Origin: Rhizobium sp. L43
Lineage (GTDB): Bacteria; Pseudomonadota; Alphaproteobacteria; Rhizobiales; Rhizobiaceae
NCBI RefSeq assembly: GCF_002531725.1
Contig: NZ_NWSQ01000042.1
Location: 1 to 36,279 of the forward strand
Length of the DNA: 36,279 nucleotides
Reading direction: 5' to 3'
The translations under genes and the position numbers were made by a program. Positions 19,301 through 25,490 of this stretch are shown piece after piece (position 1 is the first letter of the stretch; each line of letters begins with the position of its first letter). The notes beneath the pieces were generated by a model. The model worked only from the letters and a program-made list of their open reading frames with translations, made no database searches and was not told where the DNA came from.

Positions 19301-19332
19301 CTTTCACTACCATAATTCTCAAAATCCTGCAT
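13348..19332 (-). CDS. Giant DUF4011 / SF1 helicase / MTES_1575-type nuclease / DUF3320 protein
   Basis: At 1994 residues this is the largest gene here. In order: an N-terminal beta-rich and transglutaminase-like part (about 1-380), a DUF4011 region opening with KKLLDLTLRNRLLNFP (near 390), and a Upf1-like SF1 helicase. The helicase has Walker A GPPGTGKSQT (about 706), DEASQ (about 1335), GDPKQLPP (about 1359), a WHYRSRSESLIAF segment and VTRARQE (about 1578). A Vsr/DUF559-like endonuclease follows (about 1630-1720) with SPFEE, RIDFGI and ECDGATYH, then DUF3320 (about 1825-1915). Proteins of this type are repeatedly found in defence islands, and a DUF4011-helicase-Vsr architecture is among known antiviral candidates. 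The start is supported by a strong GGGGGAG ribosome site. It leads the operon with the phosphoesterase and ATPase. Confidence 0.88.
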   Translation of the reverse strand: MQDFENYGSESKEADRSNNPAVVVDVAASFTYASYQNAIPVIRSILIENNTDRHIENCRLDLTSSPSFLRPKSWIVDRLMPGDRLPLVDRKVEFDAAYLSGLNEAERGEITLRLSRGGEILDERRLPVRLLARDEWGGVADMVQLLPAFVMPNDPGVAQILRTAAERLAAHGQPGGLDGYQSQNPQRAYMLAAAIYSAVAGMGLHYAEPPASFESRGQKIRRPSTIAEERLATCLDTTLLFAAGLEAAGLHPVVLMFDGHAAVGVWLSKRTFAHAIETDHMEVRKALASRELIVFETTGVTHRPAMTLESAQRALDSRLGEGEAHAFVAAIDVRRSRSGGVMPLASHEPIRRNVLDDEMSPVADLRLPSALSFGELPADIIEIKPPTAAGRIDRWQKKLLDLTLRNRLLNFPESKKTIPFLCTDVAYLEDRLANGAAVRIISLPEQNPLGERDAALYRDVHGRDLQRNFAAEALLRDELPSPLDTQQLDARLIDLYRQVRNDFAEGGANTLFLAVGFLRWKKKPEDERSYRAPLLLVPVKLERRSASSRFTIRFHEDEPRFNATLLQFLERDFDLTLPQFGGDLPLDDNGVDVPRLLAMMRQAVRDVPGMEVVDETALSTFSFAKFLMWKDLVERTEALRENRVVRHLIDTPEDAFQEGGGQSAFRDERELDLAYAPADIICLLPSDSSQTAASLAAAEGRDFVIVGPPGTGKSQTIANMIANCLAVGKTVLFVAEKTAALDVVYRRLRAHGLGDHCIELHSHKADRRHFLGQLKAAWEHGGRTDASEWVAINERLRLRRDELNAYVEALHNRYPNGWTPYLALGVALKAVDAPAPGLSWLERDAHDAQTLRELEDLAGELGLVFASVERQPALDLVKVGEWTSAWQDGLLASAQSLQNAIDLLASSIDGYLASMGLKPRERSSQAELQALESLARALQKCRGRDITIVFDRDFARCAEALESLRNSIEAYREAERGLAASYGASAIRDLDPDVLDRQWREANASFWPNAMLAKRKIQKLLQSYADKGTAEPERDLPLMRRMKDCLAAIDQNLLNGKPLPVHGLGTDVGVVAQTLELAREFRATMPLPGRDQEEIRSAVRIIAPCLHAVVENDGVRQAGDRLLAAVEGFKEARQRFSTIAGWDRSVEKDVVDLATLREKLDALIGARHLLRDWSAWCRIRSRAMHANLSSLVEQIENGVIRLDEARAAFRLGYARWWLPKVLDADHVLRSFRRFQHENAIREFREIDDLVRSHATSRVVSVIAHGLPPVQSVPRNSELGLLRYQMELQRPSQSIRDMIGKMPQNFSKLAPCMLMSPLSIAQYLPPNQALFDVVIFDEASQITTWDAVGAIARARQTIIVGDPKQLPPTNFFGRNEEEEEVADHEKDLESILDEAKAAGIPVRDLRWHYRSRSESLIAFSNHHYYQNRLVTFPSPAVEDRAVHLRKVPNGIYDRGKSRTNRIEAEAVAKEAVSRMKAWLKLSEKDRPTLGIITFNAQQQSLILDLLDSARRADPELEWFFVEERVEPTIVKNLENVQGDERDVILFSITFWKDAAGKLTMDFGALNRDGGERRLNVAVTRARQELIVFSGFTADQIDPTRTKALAVQHLKTFLDYADRGAIALPAQDIGSVGGFDSPFEEAVAAQLERHGWRVVPQVGISGFRIDFGIRHPDLAGSYLAGVECDGATYHGSATARDRDKVREQVLRGLGWNILRVWSTDWWFDAAGCAERLHASLEALLEESRARRATETEDTATRWNMGHEVEGIDEIHDDEAAPPVEQAILPPAIVETELVSAETPPSSSMLGSVGTQPPAASVGDEASDGQRYRVTDLSSFRADPDQFFEFGYRDTLRGMIEAVIETESPVRTDILAQRISRAHGWLRTGGRIRERIDLHLRGLQTTKESSGEFVWKVGTVSEIVAYRKPASEDARRSIADIPLAELAFVVLDNPDLLDQLDPARDLARLLGVERLAAVSRSRLDEAIARAQQHISTNHSFE

Positions 19333-19585
19333 TGCTGTCTCCCCCTTGGCGGAAAAGACTAGCCGTGTTTTTCAACTTTAAGAAGACCAGTCTTGGAGAC
19401 AAATGAACTTTTGAGACGTTTTCTTTGAAAGCATGGGGCCGAGTTATAGTCCGGCTCATCGACCACGAGACTCGCCTTCAGAAGGCCATGCCCATTTTTG
19501 GTCCGGTGCCCCGCTCGACATCAACTTAAAGATGTTGGATTCTCGAAATGTGATTCGAATCGAATTTTGACGCGGAGCCGACAAA

Positions 19586-20371
19586 ATGAACCCGCGGACC
19601 ATTCCGCCGCTCAGCAAATATACGAGAATGACCGAGGTCGAGACCGAGCTTGCCGGACTTGAAACGCTTGGGTTCGACGAGCTTATTACGCGTTGCGAAA
19701 TTTCCGACCGCTCGAACCCCGGCTATATACGCTCGGAATCGCTGGTCTACAGGATGCGGGCGACGCGGTCGGACAATAATGACGCAAGGTTCAACCGGTT
19801 GTTTGTGCTTTTTCTCCGGCGCATCGCCCGCGCCTTGCCGCGTGCCGAACGCACGGTCGACGGCAAGGTTCTGGTCGATGCGGCCACGAAAGACATCAAC
19901 GATGCGGCACTCGACCGTATTCGCCTTCTCGTCAGCCTTGACCGCAGTGGCGGCGACCGTCTCGATTTCTACGAGGTCCATTTCGACGAGGCGGTCGCGA
20001 AGCTTCGCCTGAGCGCACGCAGGCGTGTCTCCGTTCGCGCCGAACGCGAGACCCCGATCGAAGTCGATGACGACAGCGGGGCTCTCGTCGCGTCGGCCCA
20101 GACGACCGGCGCGCATGCAAATGATGCGGATGATGCAATTCTTTCAGATCCTATTTTCCGGCCTCGGCTGTTGGCGGCGATTGATGCTTTGCCACAGGAA
20201 CAAAAGGAGGTCATCACCATGACGCTTGCAAATATCCCGAGCCAGTCGAGCGATCCCGATATTGCTTCAATCAGCGGCCTCTTGCACTGCGATCCGCGCA
20301 CCGTGCACAATCGCCGCAAGCGGGCTATTGCGGCATTGCGACAGGCGCTCGGCCTCGGAGAGGACAAATGA
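19586..20371 (+). CDS. Sigma-70-like RNA polymerase sigma factor, divergent
   Basis: This 261-residue protein ends in a convincing sigma region 4: ALPQEQKEVITMTLANIPSQ followed by a helix-turn-helix (ASISGLLHCDPRTVHNRRKR) and a closing helix. The middle (FNRLFVLFLRRIARALPRAE and the following helices) could be a divergent region 2. GGAG lies upstream of the ATG. It is the first gene of an eight-gene operon and shares an ATGA overlap with the second, so it may direct transcription of this same operon. It could also be a phage-like sigma or a pure DNA-binding regulator; region 2 is too divergent for me to be sure that it binds core polymerase. Promoter specificity cannot be read from sequence. 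Confidence 0.65.
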   Translation: MNPRTIPPLSKYTRMTEVETELAGLETLGFDELITRCEISDRSNPGYIRSESLVYRMRATRSDNNDARFNRLFVLFLRRIARALPRAERTVDGKVLVDAATKDINDAALDRIRLLVSLDRSGGDRLDFYEVHFDEAVAKLRLSARRRVSVRAERETPIEVDDDSGALVASAQTTGAHANDADDAILSDPIFRPRLLAAIDALPQEQKEVITMTLANIPSQSSDPDIASISGLLHCDPRTVHNRRKRAIAALRQALGLGEDK

Positions 20372-20934
20372 GCAAAGATCAGCCGACCCCTGAGACATTG
20401 CTGACAAGCTTCGCCGTCGATTTCCGCAAGGATCCCGTCTCGCTCGGCCGCTACTGTCAGCGCTATCCGCAGAATACGCACGACTTCGTCGCGCTCGCCC
20501 ATGAACTGCTCTTGTTGCAGAGCGTTGAACAGGACACTCCCATCGACGCGGCCACCGATCGATGGATTGCCAACCTCACCCCTACCGGCCCGTCCCGGAC
20601 CAGTCCCTTTGCGGGCCTTGATCGTTCGGCCTATGCCGCGCTCCGCGAGAGCCTCGGCGTTCCTGGCCCCGTCATCAACGCCTTTCGCGATCGATTGATA
20701 ACGCTCGGGAGCGTGCCGTTGTCCTTCCTGGAAAAGTTCGCCGCCGGGCTGAATGTCGGCATCCAGGAACTTGCGGACTATCTTTCCGCTCCTCCGAGCC
20801 TGTCGCGCGGGGTCCAGTATAAGTCGGACGGCAAGCCTGGGGCGGCAAGCGACAAGCTGAGTTTCAAGGCAGTGCTGGAGGAGGCGAATGTCTCCCCGGA
20901 ACACGTTGCAGAACTTCTTCTCGACGAGGACTAG
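20368..20934 (+). CDS. Unknown small helical protein between sigma factor and peptidase-helicase
   Basis: I do not recognise this 188-residue protein. It is mostly helical. Residues around 85-140 (ALRESLGVPGPVINAFRDRL and LSFLEKFAAGLNVGIQELADYL) look like an XRE/Cro-type helix-turn-helix with the LNVGIQELADYL ending common in such folds. The gene overlaps the sigma gene by four bases and ends one base before the ImmA/IrrE fusion. ImmA-type peptidases usually cleave an HTH repressor encoded next to them, so this protein is a reasonable substrate candidate. Alternatively it may act as an anti-sigma for the preceding protein. Both are inferences from position. Confidence 0.55.
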   Translation: MSKDQPTPETLLTSFAVDFRKDPVSLGRYCQRYPQNTHDFVALAHELLLLQSVEQDTPIDAATDRWIANLTPTGPSRTSPFAGLDRSAYAALRESLGVPGPVINAFRDRLITLGSVPLSFLEKFAAGLNVGIQELADYLSAPPSLSRGVQYKSDGKPGAASDKLSFKAVLEEANVSPEHVAELLLDED

Positions 20935-20935
20935 G

Positions 20936-23900
20936 ATGGATACGGTCGAACTCGGCCGTCAGGAGGCCGCAAGGATCCACGCCCGTCTGGTTGAACAAGG
21001 CATAGATCCCTGGGACCCGCTGGCGCTGGTGGAAGCGGCCGCCGATCGCTGCGGCATCGTCGACATAACCGGTTTGAAGCCGGGCGGCGCGCTTCTGGCC
21101 CAAGCACGTGCGAGCTACGACCCGCACAGCCATAGCATTCTGCATGAAGACACCGGCAATGCGTTCATGAACGCCTTCCTGATCGGCCACGAAATCGGCC
21201 ATGCCACCCTCGGTGACGCGCGATTGCCCGACCAGGCGCGCGACCCAGATCCGGCTCGTTCGGTCGAGGCGGCCCCCGATGGCGAAGAGCGCGTCGCCGA
21301 TTATAGCCGCAAGTCGCGTCGCGAGGTGCAGATGGACCTCTTTTCGCGCGAGCTGCTGATGCCGCGCGCATTCCTGCGTGAGCAACACCTGGCGGGCATG
21401 AGCGCGAACGCCATAGCGGCGAAGCTGGGCGCGCCCTTTGGCGCGGTTGCCCAGCAATTGCTGGACGCGCTACTCTTGCCGTCGGTCGAGCTCAGACAGG
21501 ACGCCTGCGACACGTTGCCGCTGAACGATCGTCAGGCGCGCGCCGCAGCCCATCGCGGTGGTGCCTTTCTGCTCGAGGCGGGCCCGGGTACGGGCAAGAC
21601 GAAGACCCTCGTCGGCCGCATCTGCGACCTCATCGACAAGGATGCGGTCGACCCGCGTACCATGGTCGTCCTGACCTATTCCAACAAAGCGGCCGGCGAA
21701 TTGTCGGAGCGTATTGCAAAGCGTGCGCCGCAAGCGGCAGCGGCCATGTGGATCGGCACCTTCCACGCCTATGGCCTCAATCTGGTGCGCAGCTATCATA
21801 GGGAGCTCGGATTTGCTCGCGAACCACGGCTGCTCGATCGCACCGAAGCCATCGATCTTATGCTCGACAGGGTCGCCGGTCTCGATCTTGCCCACTACCG
21901 GGATCTCTCCGATCCGACTGACAAGCTGCGCGATCTCCTGTCTGCGATCTCCCGGGCGCAGGATGAGGTCGTGCTTGCGCCAGATTATGCCGCTCTCGTC
22001 GACAAGTTGGCCGCTTCGGACGGCGCGTCGGGCGGACGGGCGGACCGGGCCCGCGAAGTCGCGCGCGTCTATGAGAGCTACAGCGACCTGAAGAGGTCGC
22101 TCGACTGCGTCGATTTTGGCGATCTCGTCGCCTTGCCGACGCATTTGCTTGAGACGCGCCCCGAGATCGCGCGCGCCGTCGCCGCCGATATCGGCCATAT
22201 CCTTGTCGACGAATATCAGGATGTGAACCGGGCAAGCGTGAGGCTCCTGCAGCAATTGAGCCCGGGTGGTCGCAACCTGTGGTGCGTCGGCGATGTCCGT
22301 CAGTCGATCTATCGCTTCCGGGGCGCATCATCCTTCAACCTTTCCCGTTTCGAGACGCAGGATTTCAAGGGCGGCAGTCGCGATCAGCTGGAGGTGAACT
22401 ATCGCTCTGTGGGCGAGATCGTCGACAGCTACCAAGCCTTCGCGGCTGGCATGCAGATCGAAGGGGCCACGCCCATGGCACTGAAATCGAACCGCAGGGC
22501 CAGCGGCAATCCGGTCGAATTCCGCTCCGTCGACGGCGACACCGAAAGGGAAATCGACGCTCTCGCCGACGGCATCCTGGAAATGCGCAATGCCGGTCAT
22601 GCCTTCCGCGACCAGGCGCTCTTGTGCAGCGGCAACGACCGGCTCGCCAAGATCGGCGCCGGCCTCGAGGCCAGGGGCATTCCCGTCCTCTATCTTGGCA
22701 GTCTGTTTGAGCGGCCGGAGGTGAAGGATCTTTTGGCATGGCTTTCGCTGTTGATCGACCGGCGCGCCATGGCGCTTGCGCGCGCGGTCGCCACACCGGG
22801 GCTGACGATACCGCTTGGCGATCTTGGTCGTTTCAATGAAGCGCTCAATAACGACACGGCCAGACCACTCGATTGGATAAAACACCCGCCTGCCGGCCTC
22901 AGCGAGCCAGCCGCGGCGGCCGTTGCCGCCTATTCCTCCTTGCTTGCCGGCTTCGACGCCAATTCTCCGCCCTGGGATACCCTCGCGCAATTGTTGCTCG
23001 ACCGCAGCCGTATGGCGGCACAGATTGCCGGCGCCGGCAACATGCAGGCGCGCGCAAAAGGGATCGCCCTTTGGCAGTTAATGAATTTCGTGCGGACCCA
23101 GCCCGCAGGCCGCACCGGAGCCATTTCCGCCCTGCTCGAGAGGATCCGCCGGCTTGTACGCCTCTCCGACGACCGGGACCTGAGACATATTCCGCAGGCG
23201 GCAGGCGGCATCGACGCGATGCGGTTGATGACCATGCATGCCAGCAAGGGCCTTGAGTTTCGCGTCGTGCACATCCCCGGCATGGCGAAGGGTACCTTGC
23301 CGCGCAACGCCGCCGCGCCAGCCTGTCCGCCGCCCGACGGCATGATCGAAGGATCGGACCTTGACGGCGAACGTTTCAATGATCGCGAGCATATGCAGGA
23401 GCAGCAGTGTCTGTTTTATGTCGCCCTGTCGCGGGCGCGCGATCGGCTCCTCGTCTACGCGCCCGGCCGCACGAAAAAGTCCGAGCGGCAGCCCTCACCC
23501 TTCATCGCCCGGCTCGGATCCGGCCTGTCTCGGCTCGGCGTTACGCCGTCCAGCTTCGATCTGCCGCCCGACAACCCGTCGATCGCGATAATCTATCGCG
23601 GACAGCCCCTCTTCCGGCAGAGCGAGCTTGCCCTCTACGAGCGCTGTGCGCGCCGTTTCTTTTATACCCATATCCTCAAACTCGGCGGCCGGCGTACCAC
23701 GACCGCCTATGAGGACATGCACGAGATCGTCCGGCAGGCGGTCCGCGAGCTGATCGCCACCGGCACCATCGCGGCGGAGGCGGCCGGTCCGGATGAGATC
23801 GTCGAACGTCTCTGGTCGGCCTCGCCTCTTGCTGCATTGCCGGCCGCGCCGGCCTATCGCCGCCTTGCCGGCGAACTCGTCCGGAATTTCGTCGCCATGA

Positions 23901-24331
23901 ACGACGGCAGGCCCGTCGCCCCGCCGGACCGCCTGTCCTTTACGCTCGCCGGGGCAACGATCGAAATCGAGATCGACTATGCGCAGACGGATGCCGCCGG
24001 CGTCATGCGGGCATTGCGGCAGGTCCAGACGGGCCACAGGCGCACGACGGCGATGGAAGGCGCTGCCGTCATGGCGACGCTCCTTGCCGTCAACGATCAG
24101 GCACCTGGCTGCAGCGCCGAAATCTTGTTTCTTTCCGACGCAGGCCACGAACGGCTCAGCCTGCAGGATGGGCCGCTCGACACGCGGCGGCGCAAGCTCG
24201 AGGCCAATATCGCCGCCATACTGTCCGGCCAATTTCCGACCAAGGCATCGCCGCGCACCTGTCCGAAATGCCCGGCGTTTTTTATGTGCGGAACCGTGCC
24301 GGGCGGAACATTCGAAAAAAATTTCGCCTGA
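20936..24331 (+). CDS. ImmA/IrrE metallopeptidase fused to UvrD-type helicase and FeS nuclease-like domain
   Basis: This 1131-residue fusion has three parts. Residues 1-200 form an ImmA/IrrE-type zinc peptidase with LIGHEIGHATLGD (HExxH near 85) and the downstream DLFSRELLMP helix. Residues 205-880 form a UvrD/Rep SF1A helicase: GPGTGKTKT (about 214), VDEYQDVN (about 421), VGDVRQSIYRFRGA (about 450), MTMHASKGLEF (about 764) and YVALSRARDRLL (about 825). Residues 895-1131 resemble the Cas4/AddB-like nuclease with an iron-sulphur cysteine set (YERCARRFF, then CPKCPAFFMCG). The usual acidic-x-Lys of PD-(D/E)xK enzymes is not visible (RQVQTG where DYKTG is expected), so it may bind DNA without cutting. 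The start at 20936 is chosen over 20888, which lies in the preceding gene. Confidence 0.85.
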   Translation: MDTVELGRQEAARIHARLVEQGIDPWDPLALVEAAADRCGIVDITGLKPGGALLAQARASYDPHSHSILHEDTGNAFMNAFLIGHEIGHATLGDARLPDQARDPDPARSVEAAPDGEERVADYSRKSRREVQMDLFSRELLMPRAFLREQHLAGMSANAIAAKLGAPFGAVAQQLLDALLLPSVELRQDACDTLPLNDRQARAAAHRGGAFLLEAGPGTGKTKTLVGRICDLIDKDAVDPRTMVVLTYSNKAAGELSERIAKRAPQAAAAMWIGTFHAYGLNLVRSYHRELGFAREPRLLDRTEAIDLMLDRVAGLDLAHYRDLSDPTDKLRDLLSAISRAQDEVVLAPDYAALVDKLAASDGASGGRADRAREVARVYESYSDLKRSLDCVDFGDLVALPTHLLETRPEIARAVAADIGHILVDEYQDVNRASVRLLQQLSPGGRNLWCVGDVRQSIYRFRGASSFNLSRFETQDFKGGSRDQLEVNYRSVGEIVDSYQAFAAGMQIEGATPMALKSNRRASGNPVEFRSVDGDTEREIDALADGILEMRNAGHAFRDQALLCSGNDRLAKIGAGLEARGIPVLYLGSLFERPEVKDLLAWLSLLIDRRAMALARAVATPGLTIPLGDLGRFNEALNNDTARPLDWIKHPPAGLSEPAAAAVAAYSSLLAGFDANSPPWDTLAQLLLDRSRMAAQIAGAGNMQARAKGIALWQLMNFVRTQPAGRTGAISALLERIRRLVRLSDDRDLRHIPQAAGGIDAMRLMTMHASKGLEFRVVHIPGMAKGTLPRNAAAPACPPPDGMIEGSDLDGERFNDREHMQEQQCLFYVALSRARDRLLVYAPGRTKKSERQPSPFIARLGSGLSRLGVTPSSFDLPPDNPSIAIIYRGQPLFRQSELALYERCARRFFYTHILKLGGRRTTTAYEDMHEIVRQAVRELIATGTIAAEAAGPDEIVERLWSASPLAALPAAPAYRRLAGELVRNFVAMNDGRPVAPPDRLSFTLAGATIEIEIDYAQTDAAGVMRALRQVQTGHRRTTAMEGAAVMATLLAVNDQAPGCSAEILFLSDAGHERLSLQDGPLDTRRRKLEANIAAILSGQFPTKASPRTCPKCPAFFMCGTVPGGTFEKNFA

Positions 24332-24414
24332 CCTTTCCGGTTATCGTTCCTCGCAGGGATTGATCCAGTGCACGTCACAGCAGACCGCGGTGACAATCAT
24401 GAGGATCAATTCCG

Positions 24415-25104
24415 ATGCAAGATAACAGTACCAACAAGGGCCATCCCGCCGAACTCGCCGTCGACGGTATCGTCTTCAAGCCGATCGCGCTTTCCGACCC
24501 CGTGCCACTGGGCCGCCAGCTTCTGGGCGCCGGCAAGCTTGCGCCGCCCGAGGCCTATAGCCTCTATGCCATTCTTCAAACCGGTGACTTCGAGGATGTC
24601 CGTCTCGACGAAACCTTCGACCTGCGCGCCAAGAGCACCGAACGCTTCATCGCCTTTACCGGTGACCGTATCTTCCGCCTCTTTGCCAATAACCGGGAAA
24701 TCAAATGGGGTCTCGAAACGATCGACGAGGCGGCGCTGCGCCTGTTCAGCGGTGCGTCGGACAATGAGGCGGTTTTTCTCGAGGTTCGCGGCGGCACCGA
24801 CCGCCTGATCAAGCAAGGCGAAGCCATCGACCTCACGCGCGACGGCGTCGAGCGCTTCATCACCGCGCCGCGTCCGAAGACCTATCACTTCTTCGTCAAT
24901 GGCCAGAAGTACGAAACCGACCAGCCGCAACTGACCGGTCTGCAGATCAAGGCACGCGTTTCGGGCTGGAACCCCGAACACGATCTTATGCTGGAAGGCC
25001 ATGGCGACGATCCGGACCGCATCATCGCAGACGACGAGATCGTCGATCTCGATGTGACGCCTGCGCGCCGCTTCTCCTCTGTCCCGAAGGCGAATTTTGG
25101 CTGA
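24415..25104 (+). CDS. Poly-ubiquitin-like protein (Multi_ubiq family), three beta-grasp repeats, C-terminal Gly
   Basis: The 229 residues divide into three tandem beta-grasp-like units. Unit 1 is about 13-83 (ending FDLRAKSTERFIAF), unit 2 about 83-155 (ending IDLTRDGVERFITAPR) and unit 3 about 156-229, with FFVNGQKYETDQPQLTG followed by IVDLDVTPARRF. The protein finishes ANFG, so the terminal residue is Gly, as needed for adenylation by an E1. Multi_ubiq proteins are known from bacterial loci beside E2, E1 and JAB genes, as is the case here. It starts after an 83-bp gap, the only real gap in the operon, with GAGGAT upstream. An internal promoter is possible. It should be the modifier of the system; targets are unknown. 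Confidence 0.83.
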   Translation: MQDNSTNKGHPAELAVDGIVFKPIALSDPVPLGRQLLGAGKLAPPEAYSLYAILQTGDFEDVRLDETFDLRAKSTERFIAFTGDRIFRLFANNREIKWGLETIDEAALRLFSGASDNEAVFLEVRGGTDRLIKQGEAIDLTRDGVERFITAPRPKTYHFFVNGQKYETDQPQLTGLQIKARVSGWNPEHDLMLEGHGDDPDRIIADDEIVDLDVTPARRFSSVPKANFG

Positions 25105-25490
25105 TGAGCACGATCCTCGAACGTCAATTTGACGAACTCCGGGCGCGCTTTTCAGCCGCCGAAAAACGCCTCTTGCCGAGCGGAACGACGCTCGTGAGCG
25201 TGCCGGCCGTCCTGCTGCCCGAAGGATGGTCGGCAAGGCAGACCACGATCCGTTTTCTGGTTCCGGTGGCCTACCCTTACGCCGCCCTGGACTGCTTCTG
25301 GGGTGACAATAGCCTCAGGCTTTCCTCGGGCAACCTGCCGCAGAATGCGGCCTCGGACAATGCGATCCCGGAAACCAGCGAAAGCGGGCTGTGGTTTTCA
25401 TGGCATCTGACAACGCCATGGGACGCAAACCGCGACACGCTGTCGGGCTGGATGAACACCATCATCGACCGGCTACGGAGGATCCAATGA
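25104..25490 (+). CDS. E2-like (UBC-fold) protein, Prok-E2_E type
   Basis: This 128-residue protein has the compact UBC-like pattern of the prokaryotic E2 family E: IRFLVPVAYPYAALDCFW (the YP of the central strands), then LWFSWHLTTPWDANRDTLS and a C-terminal helix. It overlaps the ubiquitin-like gene by one base (TGATG) and the E1 gene by four. In such systems the E2 receives the ubiquitin-like protein from E1. Only one cysteine, C64, is present, and it does not sit in the usual active-site segment after the YP strand, so catalysis by thioester is questionable. It may act through another residue or as a non-catalytic adaptor. Confidence 0.75.
   Translation: MSTILERQFDELRARFSAAEKRLLPSGTTLVSVPAVLLPEGWSARQTTIRFLVPVAYPYAALDCFWGDNSLRLSSGNLPQNAASDNAIPETSESGLWFSWHLTTPWDANRDTLSGWMNTIIDRLRRIQ

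Noticed and set aside
19969..20904. 311-codon minus frame opposite the sigma-like and following genes
   Set aside because: Antisense shadow; the plus strand carries recognisable sigma region 4 and overlapping gene junctions.
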